Assembly (NCBI RefSeq): GCF_001949145.1
Contig: NW_019091586.1
Span: 80,720-138,992 of the forward strand
Direction: 5' to 3'
Length of the DNA: 58,273 bases
DNA from: Acanthaster planci
Taxonomy: Eukaryota > Echinodermata > Asteroidea > Valvatida > Acanthasteridae
Below, in pieces: positions 1 through 8,882 of this stretch (its first letter is position 1; every line of letters begins with the position of its first letter). The translations under genes were made by a program, and so were the position numbers. The notes under the pieces were generated by a model, which searched no databases, was not told the DNA's origin, and saw only the letters and a list, made by a program, of their open reading frames with translations.

Positions 1-259
1 CCTCTTTCCTTTTCTTTCAAGCTCTGCATACGACAGGGGCGAAATTGACAGGGGAGAACCTGGGATCCACCGAGAGCTCTTCTTTTTACGGAGCTCTGGA
101 AGTGTCATCCGACTTGCGAGAACAGTCAATGCTCGGTTATCCCTATCGCTCACCGGGGAAGGACAAATGCATTATGGTCAAAACTTCCGCGTGCACATGA
201 CACGACGTGTGCCCTGAATGTACATGACTAGGACTGACCTCAGGTCTCGCTTAGCTCGC

Positions 260-757
260 TTAAGCTCTGTGCTTAGGAATTTTGACGTATTTTCCTCGAC
301 AAGATTCTGTGACAGGCATCTGTCCTTTCGAGTGCCCGAATTTTACAAAAGGCATCGGGAGACGAGCGAACAGTCTGGTCTCTGAATATGACCTGACTGA
401 AATAGTCTTATTGGTCCTGTGAAGAAGGTGAAGTGCTGAACAGACATCGAGAAGAGTTAAAAGCTGAGGACAGAAGAATCTATTCTCACAAACATTGGAG
501 ACGTTCTGGGAATAATGCCCATCTTGCACTGGTGATGAAGAGAGACACCCCCATAGTTTTAAAATTGCCTTTACGCAAAACATGGCAGCACTTAACCACT
601 TATGATGTATAACCCTGAAAGGGAATATTCAGTATTTCTATCACTGCATACCTGGTGGAATAGCGAGATGTATGGGCTTACCTGTTGTTTCGTCCTTCGT
701 CCTTGCACAGCAGTGACAGACTGACTGAGAATCAATCAGCTTTGCCAGCTTTTATAT
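260..757 (-). CDS. Possible 5' end of an unrecognised host gene
   Basis: Read on the minus strand, a TATA-like TATATAAAAG (about 749-758) is followed by a candidate first exon ending in CAG|GTAAGC (donor at 680-681). A 67-nt intron ends in CCCTTTCAG, and a second exon starts near 614. Its first ATG (583) opens 107 codons ending at 260. The protein has Cys- and Leu-rich stretches, no domain I recognise and no hydrophobic segment long enough for a clear membrane helix. The order of TATA box, donor, pyrimidine tract and ATG is what makes it look like a gene, but the short intron and unknown protein keep confidence low. It lies outside the Polinton boundary, so it would belong to the host. Confidence 0.25.
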
Positions 758-869
758 AAGTCAAAGCTAACGGACGACAAACCCTCTGTTTAAATATGGA
801 ATTCGTGTGCAACAGGTGTTTCACGGGCGCATGGGGGGAGGGGCATGTAAACGTGATTTAATATTACAA

Positions 870-1083
870 AAGTAGTAGGGATGAGCCGGTTCTAGCGCAA
901 CCCCCTTCTCCACTCCCTTTCCTCCTCTCCGCCGGGGTTGGTGCAGACGTCGCAGGTCAAAGGTCAAGGTAAGTGAAGTGGGAAATCCCCGTGCTTCTAC
1001 TGCACAAACAACCTCTGCTCTCAAACAAAACAGGGACTTCCCCTCGCTTTCCCAACCGCCCGGCCTAACTCATGACTTCTACC
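870..1083 (+). repeat. Left terminal inverted repeat of the Polinton
   Basis: This stretch is the reverse complement of 16853-17070 with scattered mismatches. Shared blocks include GGTCAAAGGTCAAGGTAAGT, CTTCTACTGCACAAAC, GGGACTTCCCCTCG and CCCAACCGCCCGGCC. The outer edge is near AGTAGTAGGG on the left and CCCCGCTACT on the right, so both ends can be read as starting with AG, the usual start of Polinton ends. The exact end is uncertain by several bases. Confidence 0.85.
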
Positions 1084-1169
1084 TTCTCTCTGCACTGAAG
1101 CGCTGAGAAAAAATATTTTGGAGATCTGTAAAAAGACAGAAATGGAAAACACTGAATTTTGGGGGCAAA

Positions 1170-1616
1170 ATGAAAAAAAATATTTTTGAAACTAATATAA
1201 AAACAGACATAGGAAACAGAAAACTTATTTTACTAATAAATTTGAAAAGGTTTTGGCTGAACGAAACGTCAATTACCACTTTTGCAAAGACGTTACAGCG
1301 GGCCGTAGCTTATTGGACTGCTTTAATTGCAAACACTGCCACGATTCAAAGTTTCATTCAAGGTTCATGTGAAGATTGTTTCAATGTCGATTATTGTTTT
1401 GATTGCACAGACTGTTTTGACCGCACATATTGCCAATTTTGCGATAGCTGTCAAAATTGTGACGAGTGCCAACTATGTGTCGAATGCTTTGATTGCTCTT
1501 CTTGCTATTGTTGTGTAAATTGTACAGACCTGCAACACCAAGAATTTTTAATATTTATTGACAACCGAAATGACGGCTATTATAAAACAAAAACTAACAT
1601 TTATTACAGACGATGA
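1170..1616 (+). CDS. Cysteine-ladder (Cys-X-X)n protein of the Polinton
   Basis: The frame codes for 148 aa. The first 60 residues are unremarkable and basic. Residues 67-118 hold 17 cysteines, nine of them exactly three residues apart (88, 91, 94, 97, 100, 103, 106, 109, 112), with mostly acidic, Asn/Gln/Ser or aromatic residues between. The pattern is tripeptide-periodic and is not an ordinary zinc-finger spacing, although CxxC pairs could bind metal or form disulfide ladders. The frame is uninterrupted although most neighbouring genes are broken. It is the first plus-strand gene inside the left terminal repeat, and the next frame overlaps its end. I do not recognise a family, and the true start is uncertain because ATGs before residue 60 are weakly supported. 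Confidence 0.5.
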   Translation: MKKNIFETNIKTDIGNRKLILLINLKRFWLNETSITTFAKTLQRAVAYWTALIANTATIQSFIQGSCEDCFNVDYCFDCTDCFDRTYCQFCDSCQNCDECQLCVECFDCSSCYCCVNCTDLQHQEFLIFIDNRNDGYYKTKTNIYYRR

Positions 1617-1830
1617 CTTTAAACCCAAAACAGATTTAGACAAGAGTTTGGAAAAATTAGGACTAATGATCGACGAAAACGCAAAGGTGGATCTAAACGG
1701 TGAAGAAGAGTCTGAAGAAGAGTACTACGAAGAAGAGGAAGCATCAAGGGTCCAAAGCGACTGGTCTCGGCAATATTGGAATGAATTTACGACTTTAATG
1801 GACGCCTTTAACGGGTTTGGAACTATCTGA
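1570..1830 (+). CDS. Small acidic protein of the Polinton
   Basis: The ATG at 1570 opens 86 codons. The middle is strongly acidic, with a run of Glu and Tyr near residues 45-56, followed by a short aromatic C-terminus. It overlaps the end of the cysteine-ladder frame by 47 nt, as is common in compact virus-like elements. There is no catalytic motif and I do not recognise a family. The intact frame and composition unlike the AT-rich spacer support coding use, but function is unknown. Confidence 0.45.
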   Translation: MTAIIKQKLTFITDDDFKPKTDLDKSLEKLGLMIDENAKVDLNGEEESEEEYYEEEEASRVQSDWSRQYWNEFTTLMDAFNGFGTI

Positions 1831-1854
1831 AATGAACAGATTATTATTAAAACA

Positions 1855-2329
1855 ATGACAGAACAAGAGATTTATCATCTAATCGGCTCTTTGCCTAAAT
1901 GGCCAACCCGCCACCACGACCAGAAAAAAACATGCCAGCACTACACTGCCAGCACTACATATTAGAAATAGATGACAGATATGCATGCCGACATTGTGGT
2001 TTAGTATTTGGGTGGGTTCCTTCACACGCATACGTTCCTTCATACAAAAATATTATCAGCGTTACGTTTGAAAAAAACCACCACCACCAAAATCGAGAAA
2101 AACTTTAAAAGAGTTTAACGTTCAATTGGAGAATGGTAAAGCGGGCACCATAGAATATAAATTAAGCCGAGTTTTAGATGGTAACATCTATAGAGGTAAA
2201 CCGTTGAAGGCTTTAATTGCGGTACATAATCAAGACGTGACAAAAGAACCTACGGAATCTGTAAAATACTTAGTTCAAGTTTTGGATAAGCACTGGAAAA
2301 ACGCCTTTAAAAAAATTAACTCTCGCTAA
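1855..2329 (+). pseudogene. Zinc-ribbon-type protein, broken by a 14-bp duplication
   Basis: An ATG at 1855 starts one frame, and the zinc-ligand part (Cys-x-x-His, then Cys-x-x-Cys about 12 residues on) continues in another. The shift falls at a 14-bp tandem duplication, 1933-1946 and 1947-1960, which differ only at the last base. A second frame change lies at a run of seven A's near 2071-2077. The C-terminal part is open from 2072 to 2329 and is Lys-rich. The ligand pattern resembles the small zinc ribbons of transcription-factor-like viral proteins, but the exact role is unknown. Both lesions look recent and simple. Confidence 0.5.
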
Positions 2330-2391
2330 AAAAGATCTCTAAAAACATATAGATTGACCAAACAAGATTTTTTCAAAACGTATTTAATAAA

Positions 2392-2560
2392 ATGGAGACT
2401 CAGAGGTTTACTTGACCAAAAGCGAGCAGACGTTTAAATTAGAAAAACAAATCGACAATTGAAAAAACGATAAACAAATAAAAGTCAGAAAAGTAAGCTT
2501 TCGCCTGGGTTACTTCAACATTACAAAATTCACCGAAATTGAAAGGCAAACTCAAATCAA
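2392..2560 (+). pseudogene. First copy of a duplicated structural-type gene (unit A), heavily decayed
   Basis: The ATG at 2392 starts Met-Glu-Thr in the context AATAAAATGGAGACT, the same context as the ATG at 3582. The following 100 or so bases match the later copy in several blocks but contain multiple in-frame stops. It is the first member of a duplicated three-gene block. Function is unknown. The name structural-type rests on position among the capsid-side genes and is inference. Confidence 0.45.
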
Positions 2561-2642
2561 AGGAAGCCCCGCAAAAAGAGCTTCTGATGGGCATAAGTCA
2601 AGGCGAGCGGCTAACCCTCTGGCACCTGATGCAACAATCAAC

Positions 2643-3176
2643 ATGGACGTTGTAAGATCAATTGGAGTGACCGTACCGTTTTCAGAATTAAAGACAGAAA
2701 CTGTGGTTTTGCTTTACGACGTGATAAGAGGTTACATATGAGCTCATGAAGGGGGGACTTTAGAAGAATTCAGTGCCTCAATTAGTCAAAAAATAAATGA
2801 CCTGGAGAATCAAATATAAACGTTAATAAATCGGCATGCACAGTTAAGATCAAGTTCCACACCGCCCGAAGCAAGAGACAAAGAGCAAGAGTATGCGTTA
2901 ATGGGTCTCGAATTTTTATCCCAAGGCCAAGTCGATACTTACAAAGAAGCCCGCCGCATCGCTTTAGAATTTACTCAAGAAGGATTTTTAGGCAACGACA
3001 ACGAAGAAAGAACGAGGACCATCAGAGCCGCTCAAACCGAACCCAGGCCCACTCTTTTTGTCATGGGTTCTGGTTCAAACGCTCTGGTGATGCATCGATT
3101 TCACAATAGAGAAACAGTCGCGGATTTTTTACAAGGTGGTGAACAGGGAAATGTAATTATTCCTCCGGGGTTTTAG
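2643..3176 (+). pseudogene. Unrecognised Polinton protein with two in-frame stops
   Basis: One frame runs from an ATG at 2643 to a stop at 3174-3176 (177 codons), interrupted only by TGA at 2739 and TAA at 2817. The last 91 codons are open and include many charged residues, then a Gly-rich segment and a C-terminal Pro-Gly-Phe. Unit B has the same Pro-Gly-Phe just before its Trp-Phe-Asp-Phe domain, which suggests that this frame and the next one were once continuous or adjacent. No known domain is recognised. Confidence 0.45.
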
Positions 3177-3179
3177 AAC

Positions 3180-3565
3180 ATGGATTGGTTTGATTTTATT
3201 TTAAACGCCATTCCAGGTGTGAGTTTTTAAGTTCACGAAAAGTCAAATTTGGTAACGATAATGATAACAGGTTTAAATCTCAGATTAAAGTTGGTAAAAA
3301 AGTTGGCAAGCTTTTAAATCTGCCGAGAGGTAGGCTCGTGCCAAACGTGATTTACAAGGGAAAGAAAAAAATCCTTGTGACGAGCTTTGCATACACTGCC
3401 GAGAAATAAACGACCATTTTAATTACTTTAACGGACGACCTTCGTACGGCTTTATTACTTGTAAATAAGCGAATAACAAGTTTTGAATTTTTGTTGAGAA
3501 ACGAACGGCAAGAGGAAGTCAACATCAAAGACGGTAAGATTTTACTCGAAATCGACATTGTTTAA
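3180..3565 (+). pseudogene. Trp-Phe-Asp-Phe domain protein, unit A
   Basis: Starting from an ATG at 3180 the frame opens with Met-Asp-Trp-Phe-Asp-Phe and ends at a TAA at 3563-3565. It contains several stops and at least one frame change. The start (DWFDF, then Ile-Pro-Gly) and the end (Ile-Glu/Leu-Asp-Ile before the stop) match the protein at 4226-4783, so the two are paralogues. The function is unknown. Confidence 0.45.
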
Positions 3566-3581
3566 ACGTGCATCCAATAAA

Positions 3582-3916
3582 ATGGAGACTCACACTTTTC
3601 ACTTGACCGAAAATCTGCAGACTGTTAAATTGAAACACGAAATTGATAATACGAAAGGTGCCAAGGCAATTAGGGTGAAGAATATACAGTTTGAAGCTGG
3701 GTTTTTAACATCACCAAATCCGCCGGAATTGAGTGGGATACGCGCTTGGGTGGTAGTGCCGCCCGTTATAATGACTATGACTTGGCGACAAGAGGAAAAC
3801 CATACACTAAAGAAAGAATCATTAGAGATTTTTTAGATGCAGATGAAACCGGTACAATAGATTATGTGGTTGAAGCAGAAAATGAAAGAATTAAATTAAA
3901 CGTATTTACATTATAG
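3582..3916 (+). pseudogene. Second copy of duplicated structural-type gene (unit B), one frameshift
   Basis: The ATG at 3582 starts Met-Glu-Thr-His and runs open for about 60 codons. A frameshift near 3765 moves the reading to a second frame ending at a TAG at 3914-3916. The N-terminal half is rich in alternating Lys, Thr and hydrophobic residues, as in beta-strand proteins. The C-terminal half is acidic. It is paralogous to 2392-2560, and this copy is much better preserved. No family is recognised. It probably belongs to the virion-protein side of the element (inference from position). Confidence 0.45.
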
Positions 3917-3918
3917 TG

Positions 3919-4263
3919 AGGGGATTTATAGAAGCAATTACGGAGGCAAGAAGCTATTTTGGGGACCAAATTAATCGCAATAAATTGGCTGAATGGGAGC
4001 TAGAAATAGAAAAAGAACGCAAAGCTAGAAGAATTGCCCTCTCTAGGTTGAGAAATAACATTGTGCCTCCGTTTCCCGAGCCAGAACCTACCTTTCCAGA
4101 ACTTCCCGATCCCATTCCACCACCAGAACCCACTTCACCAGAATCTACTTCACCCGAACCTACTTCACCCAAACTTCCCGAACCCACCTCCCCTCCCAAA
4201 CGGGGCCAAAACCAATTACTAAAAGGTGTGGCAAAAATACTTCGTCTCACAGGATATCCTTGA
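3919..4263 (+). CDS. Proline-rich repeat protein of the Polinton (partial)
   Basis: The frame is open for about 115 codons but lacks a convincing ATG. It begins with a charged helical segment of about 50 residues, followed by a Pro-Glu-Pro-Thr-Ser type repeat of about 45 residues and a short basic tail. The repeat is visible in DNA as a degenerate 12-15 bp unit (about 4075-4200). It overlaps the start of the next frame at 4226. This may be the N-terminal part of the protein that continues in the next frame after a frameshift. Function is unknown. Confidence 0.4.
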   Translation, partial: RGFIEAITEARSYFGDQINRNKLAEWELEIEKERKARRIALSRLRNNIVPPFPEPEPTFPELPDPIPPPEPTSPESTSPEPTSPKLPEPTSPPKRGQNQLLKGVAKILRLTGYP

Positions 4264-4783
4264 TCGGCTTCGTGGTCAAGATTCTCGAGCACTACCCGAA
4301 GGTAAAAAAGGTTCCATCGCATTAGAACCTGGGTTTTATAACGTGGATTGGTTTGACTTTTTGTTAAATTTGATCCCGGGTTTATCTTTCAAAGTTCATT
4401 CCGAGTCAAAGAGGGTGACTTTGGCCATTACGAACCCCAGCCTCAAGTTGCGGCTAAATAAACAGCAGGCTAATTTATTAGATTTGCCAGCGGTTAAACT
4501 TTTACCCCTCGTCATTAATGAAGGCAAGTATGATTTAAACCCCTTGAAATTTGTGGTTATTCATTTCGCCCAGTTGAATACCGGTATTAGCCTTTATAAC
4601 GGTAAATCTTCGGATATGTTGAGCGTTTTAGATGCCAATCATTAATTAATTGCAAAATATAAAACGCACAAACAGTTAATAGACAGAAACATAGGCGAGC
4701 TGACTTTCTCTTTAAAAAACATTAAAGGTGAATCGGTAGGTAACAAGGGCGACGGGGTTTTAATCGAGTTAGACATTTTTTAA
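4226..4783 (+). pseudogene. Trp-Phe-Asp-Phe domain protein, unit B, one in-frame stop
   Basis: A single frame runs from 4226 to a TAA at 4781-4783, interrupted only by TAA at 4643-4645. Near residue 38 it has Val-Asp-Trp-Phe-Asp-Phe, followed by Leu, Ile and Val-rich alternating strands. It is the better-preserved paralogue of 3180-3565. The length without the stop would be about 185 residues. It is probably a minor structural protein given its position, but no family is recognised. Confidence 0.45.
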
Positions 4784-4801
4784 AACGTTAATAATAAAAA
4801 G

Positions 4802-5560
4802 ATGACTACTACCAACATTTACCCCAATTTAACAAAATACCCCTAGACAGCTAAACCGCCAGATTTGACTTTAAAATCGGCCGGACAAGCGGAAACTAAA
4901 GTTTACAGGCTCAGAAAGATCGAAGAAATCAAATCCCAGATCCAAAGAGAACGTGACGCGTGCAAAACTACCTACAAAAAGATTAAACAGATACTTACCG
5001 CACTCGATACGCATAGAACGGAGTAGAAGCATTAGGTGCTACCTCGGCAGCCGTCGGAATTCCCGCTCTTTTGGGCAGCGTGTTGGCATCCGTCGGACTA
5101 GTGATGGAAGGCATTGCTATCGGTGCAGTTGGTGCCTACGCTTTGGTAAAATACGCCAGTAGCAGGCTGTCTCACAAAACCAAAAAACAAGACCAAATTC
5201 GAATGTTGGCAGACGCTAAATTGAACACCATCGGGGAATACGTCTCACACGCGATTGAAGACGGTGACATATCGCAGGAAAATTGTACTGATTTTATCCG
5301 AGCAGAACAAGTTTAATGAAATGAAAGAAAAGATCTAATCAAGTACGTCTACCAAACTACAAGAAAGTAAATCGACGAGCAAAGAAGAATTTGAACGACA
5401 AGTCAACGAAAGAGCGAGAGCGCTAGCCAACGATAGAGCAGCTGTTTAAAAAAAAAGATCTTATGAAAAAACTTGGCGAGTAATTTTTCTCAAGTCAGTA
5501 AAATACGAAGACCCCCCTCCGTCGTACCACGAAATACAACCAACGGCACCTCCCTTTTAA
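4802..5560 (+). pseudogene. Membrane protein with PPxY and PTAP late-domain tail
   Basis: An ATG at 4802 starts a coiled-coil-like, Lys/Gln-rich segment with one stop (near 4844). A frameshift near 5020 leads to a Gly/Ala/Val-rich hydrophobic region (about 5030-5160) able to form one or two membrane helices, then a charged stretch. The tail (5321-5560) has stops at 5336 and 5447 and ends with Pro-Pro-Pro-Ser-Tyr (5513-5527) and Pro-Thr-Ala-Pro (5540-5551), nine and one residues before the stop. PPxY and PTAP are the classic docking motifs for NEDD4-type ligases and TSG101. Adenovirus protein VI also carries a PPxY. Whether head and tail were one gene is inferred from reading frames. Confidence 0.5.
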
Positions 5561-5593
5561 GCGTAGTGCAACAAATAAAGACGTATAAAATAA

Positions 5594-6766
5594 ATGGGAG
5601 CTAACTTTAGTCAACAAAGACAACTCGATTTTAGCCAAGTTACCAAATTTAAAGCACGCATATAAATTACCGAGAGTCACCACGAACAAAACTGTCAATC
5701 GCTGGATTACCGATCCAATTTCGTTTTACCAAAATCAATTTAATTTCGCGGTCTATTGCGGGACGACGGCTTGCATCGTGGTTTTTGATGTACTGTTTGA
5801 CCCCGATCCATACGTGTCGCCTTATTCAATTTTCACGTATATTACACAGTCCAAAAAAAATATTTTACGACTGCATGATGCCAAACCCGGACAACAACAT
5901 ATTTGACGCGTTGCACAATAATTACGATCATCGGATATTTGCAGGCACTTGTCTACTGTACGACGTACACCCAAATAAGTCCTACAAACAAACAAACTCG
6001 CGACAAGGTATCAAACAGGTTGGGAGCTGCTTTTTATACACCGGGTAAAGGAAGCGGTTTTACCGAGTTAAGCACAGACGAAATTGCAGCCTTTAGAAAA
6101 TGTGCAGCAAGCTCTGTGGAATCGCCGGCCAACGAAGAGGATCGAAAATAGAGCAAAGTACAGGAACCAAATTAGTCCCGGGTAAAAATTATGACAAATG
6201 CGACATGCACATAGTAAGCGGGATAAACGCGGGTCTGACATACAAGTCGATAGATTCCGATCACCCGACCGCATACAAAGTATCTTTTTTACAACAGTCG
6301 GGCGCGGTCACTCTGGCTTGGTGGGATTTTATTCCTAAAAAGTCTAAATTAACAGACGTGGGAATCGTAAAGGACCGGATTAGACGCGAAGCAAGAATTT
6401 AATATGATCGTAGAGAGTCTAATTAATTCAACCCCCGATCCCGATCAGACGATTACTAATTATCAAAATTCGTTGCAATACGCCAAAACGCCTTTAGACT
6501 TTGTAGTCGCGCCGGGGTTATATCTGGTGCCTTCTGACATGGATTTAGGCATCGGTGCGTTTGAAGGTTACAACAATAAATTACAAATCGCGACCGATAA
6601 CATGCAGACTGGTTACATACCGGGTTTAAATTTGGAGCCTGAAGTGGAAGACAATCATGAACAAGTACCCGAACCAAAGCAACCAGAACCTTTACCCAAA
6701 CCGACGCAACCGGAACCAAAGGAGAAAAAACCGTTAGACAAACACAACGAAAAAAACTGTCTTTAA
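5594..6766 (+). pseudogene. Conserved Polinton structural protein, fragmented
   Basis: The ATG at 5594 starts Met-Gly-Ala-Asn-Phe-Ser, which fits the N-myristoylation pattern Met-Gly-x-x-x-Ser. After 23 codons the reading moves to another frame (about 5664-5908) containing Trp-Ile-Thr-Asp-Pro and aromatic-rich strands, then shifts at least twice more. The final 120-codon frame (6404-6766) is intact and has a Gly-Leu-Tyr-x-x-Pro-Ser-Asp-Met motif and a Pro-Glu-Pro-Lys-rich tail. I recognise the pattern as a conserved protein of animal Polintons, probably a virion component. I cannot decide whether it is a capsid subunit or another structural protein. Confidence 0.5.
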
Positions 6767-6886
6767 ATAGAGGAGTCATTGCCGTAGGTGGTCTCGGTTT
6801 TATGTTTTATAACGTTTTAACTTAAACGAAATAACTCAATGCGTAAAAAAAAATCTCAAATTTGAGGGGTTAAATTTTTTGCCTAC

Positions 6887-7238
6887 TTACCTTTCCCTCT
6901 GCACGTACGTCAAAATCAAAACACCTACACCTACAAACAAAGTCCACATGTGCTCTGCGATCCACCCCACCACTTTACTCGCCACGTTGAAGAGCCAGCT
7001 CAAAACGCTACCAACGATTCCGGGCAAAGCGCACAGAGCAGACACACCAAGTTTCTTCAATACGTTCGCCAAGTTCCACATTTGACGTTACGTCCCCTTT
7101 ACTCGGAGGTTTAGGCGTCGGGGTCGGTTCTGGCTTGGGTGTAATATTAGGAGGTTTGGCAGCTCTGACAGCAGCTACGATGCTACTTACGATCGTACTT
7201 ACTGCTAGTGAAAAAGCCGTTAAGATGCTTCCGATCAT
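6887..7238 (-). pseudogene. Two-helix membrane protein with proline-rich linker, one frameshift
   Basis: Starting from an ATG at 7238 there is a hydrophobic Ala/Val/Ser segment of about 25 residues, then a linker of Pro-Lys-Pro-Thr repeats. A frameshift near 7080 leads to a second hydrophobic half with two candidate helices and a basic end at 6887. It is the first of the minus-strand genes and faces the plus-strand block. It is probably a small membrane protein of the element. No family is recognised. Confidence 0.45.
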
Positions 7239-7304
7239 TACGTCTTGTTCTCTGAATAAAATATTAATTCGTTCGCGTAAAGTTAAATCTTTGTCTGGAG
7301 CTGT

Positions 7305-8193
7305 TTAAATCGTTTCCTTTGACATTAGAAATTGATTTCTAAATTCCGTGTTTAAAATTTCTCGCTGCTTATTTACTGCATCTAACTCATAATAAAAATC
7401 TTTAAGTAATTTAAGCTCTGGGTTTTTTGTTCTTGTGTGATACCTGGTTCTTTCAATGCATGCTTAGTTATTTGAATATTCTCTTCTACTCTTGCAATCT
7501 GAGCTTCTGTAATGCGTAATTGGCCTCTTATCGTTTGCAAGCTTTTGTCTAACGCAAGAAGCTCTCTAATGGAATATCCTTCGTTTTCACCCCGTGTGTT
7601 TGGGTCACGCACGTAGTCTTCTGCAATTTCCTCAATTTTATCGAGTGCTTGATCAAGTTTGTCGGGATTGGTTTGGTCTGTTATTTTGTCTGGCCATTTA
7701 TTTTCCACATTGCTTAACTCTTTTTCTGTTTCTTGAGCTTTCATCTTGTACATTGTGAAGCCCAGTTCTCGAATAAAATTTACCCCAGATTTGTATCGAG
7801 CTTCTCCAGCACGACCTCCAATCGTTGATAAAGCTACAAATTTATTTGGGGCTTTTTATTAGTTAGTAATACTTCTTTGAAGGGTCCGCTTGATTTGTTG
7901 TAACGTTCGCCATTGATATAATCAATTTTTTCGTACGCATGTAAATTTGGTACGTCAGTTCGACCTTCATTTTTAAAGAGATATTAAAGCGGGTCTACCT
8001 TCGGGGTCAATTTAAATATTCTTCCCGCTCTTTCTAACGTATTGCCTGTAGGTTCTACCAAGGTTGAACTTTGACCTTCTACAAAAGTCGTCTCTTCCTG
8101 CGGTAGGCTCGCCTCTTCGTCTTGTGGGTCTTCTGGTTCAGCTTGGTCATCTAAACGATTCATTGCAAAGTCATTAAATCCGCCTTCTGCCAT
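7305..8193 (-). pseudogene. Acidic, coiled-coil Polinton protein, several lesions
   Basis: The ATG at 8193 starts a very acidic segment of about 70 residues, stopped at 7984. The same frame continues to about 7860, then shifts. An open frame of 123 codons (7382-7753, extending upstream without a stop) is rich in Glu, Gln, Ile and Leu in heptad-like spacing, predicting coiled coil. Another frame change lies at an A-run near 7430, and the last part ends at 7305-7307. Total length without lesions would be near 300 residues. No catalytic motif is visible. A minor virion or scaffold role is possible but not shown. Confidence 0.4.
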
Positions 8194-8226
8194 TTTACTT
8201 TAACTTCAAAATAAACGATTAAAACT

Positions 8227-8475
8227 TTAAGCGGTCGGCAAACTTGCTGGCAGCACACCTTGCGCCACGAGCCACCCCTGGGTAGTCAACGCACCACTAG
8301 CGACCGCGGTCATTTTTGCTACGTCTTCGATACTCAACCAATCCAAATCTGGTGGTTTAATTTTCAACAGCCTTTTACCTAACATGGTGTATCCCATGGA
8401 AACTGCAGAAACTACGGCACCGTGGTAAATCGTGTTTGCGATTCCGTTTGCGTCAATTGATTTTGCGTTACTCAT
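8227..8475 (-). CDS. Small membrane protein of the Polinton, intact
   Basis: This 82-residue frame has an ATG at 8475, close behind an AT-rich leader. It contains a Gly/Ala/Val-rich hydrophobic segment near residues 16-35 and a second near the C-terminus, separated by a Lys/Pro/Asp/Trp segment. It has no stop or frameshift, unlike its neighbours. It sits in a run of short minus-strand genes with small gaps. I know of similar short membrane proteins in Polinton-like elements but cannot name a function. Confidence 0.55.
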   Translation of the reverse strand: MSNAKSIDANGIANTIYHGAVVSAVSMGYTMLGKRLLKIKPPDLDWLSIEDVAKMTAVASGALTTQGWLVAQGVLPASLPTA

Positions 8476-8564
8476 TTTTATTATATTACTTTTGTTATAT
8501 TACTTTTATTATATAGTATTTTTAAACTTACCTCACTCCATGTCTAAAACCTCTGGGTCGCTAG

Positions 8565-8882
8565 CTACGCTCTTCTTTGGCGTTGGTTTTGTTTGAATCG
8601 GTTCTTTTGACTCGGCAGGGTTTCTTTTGCTAGTAAAATTTCCCCGAGAACTAACCCGCCCATGATCAAGTACTGGTTATCTTTAAAATTATGAAGCACG
8701 TCTGCGTAGCTTGTTGCACTTGGTTCATACGCCGCCATTTTAGCAGGCTGTTGTTTCCTCTTTTTGTTATGTTCGGCTATTTTTTTACCCTGCTTTACGC
8801 GTTTTGGGGTTTTAGCTTTAGTCACTGTTTGTACCTGCGTTTTGGCTGGACTTGTTGTCGTTTGTTGTTCTTCCGTTGACAT
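8565..8882 (-). CDS. Basic protein with one membrane segment
   Basis: The ATG at 8882 opens 105 codons. The N-terminal half is Thr/Gln/Lys-rich and basic. A hydrophobic stretch (about residues 73-87) is followed by a very basic Arg/Lys/Gln end. The basic N-terminus could contact nucleic acid, as core proteins of adenovirus-like particles do, but this is only inference. It overlaps the 3' end of the next gene upstream on the same strand. Confidence 0.45.
   Translation of the reverse strand: MSTEEQQTTTSPAKTQVQTVTKAKTPKRVKQGKKIAEHNKKRKQQPAKMAAYEPSATSYADVLHNFKDNQYLIMGGLVLGEILLAKETLPSQKNRFKQNQRQRRA

Noticed and set aside
3954-4322. Gly/Ser-rich minus-strand frame
   Set aside because: It is the antisense shadow of the proline-rich repeat frame on the plus strand.
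6456-6779. Minus-strand 107-codon frame
   Set aside because: It is antisense to the conserved structural protein and has no features of its own.
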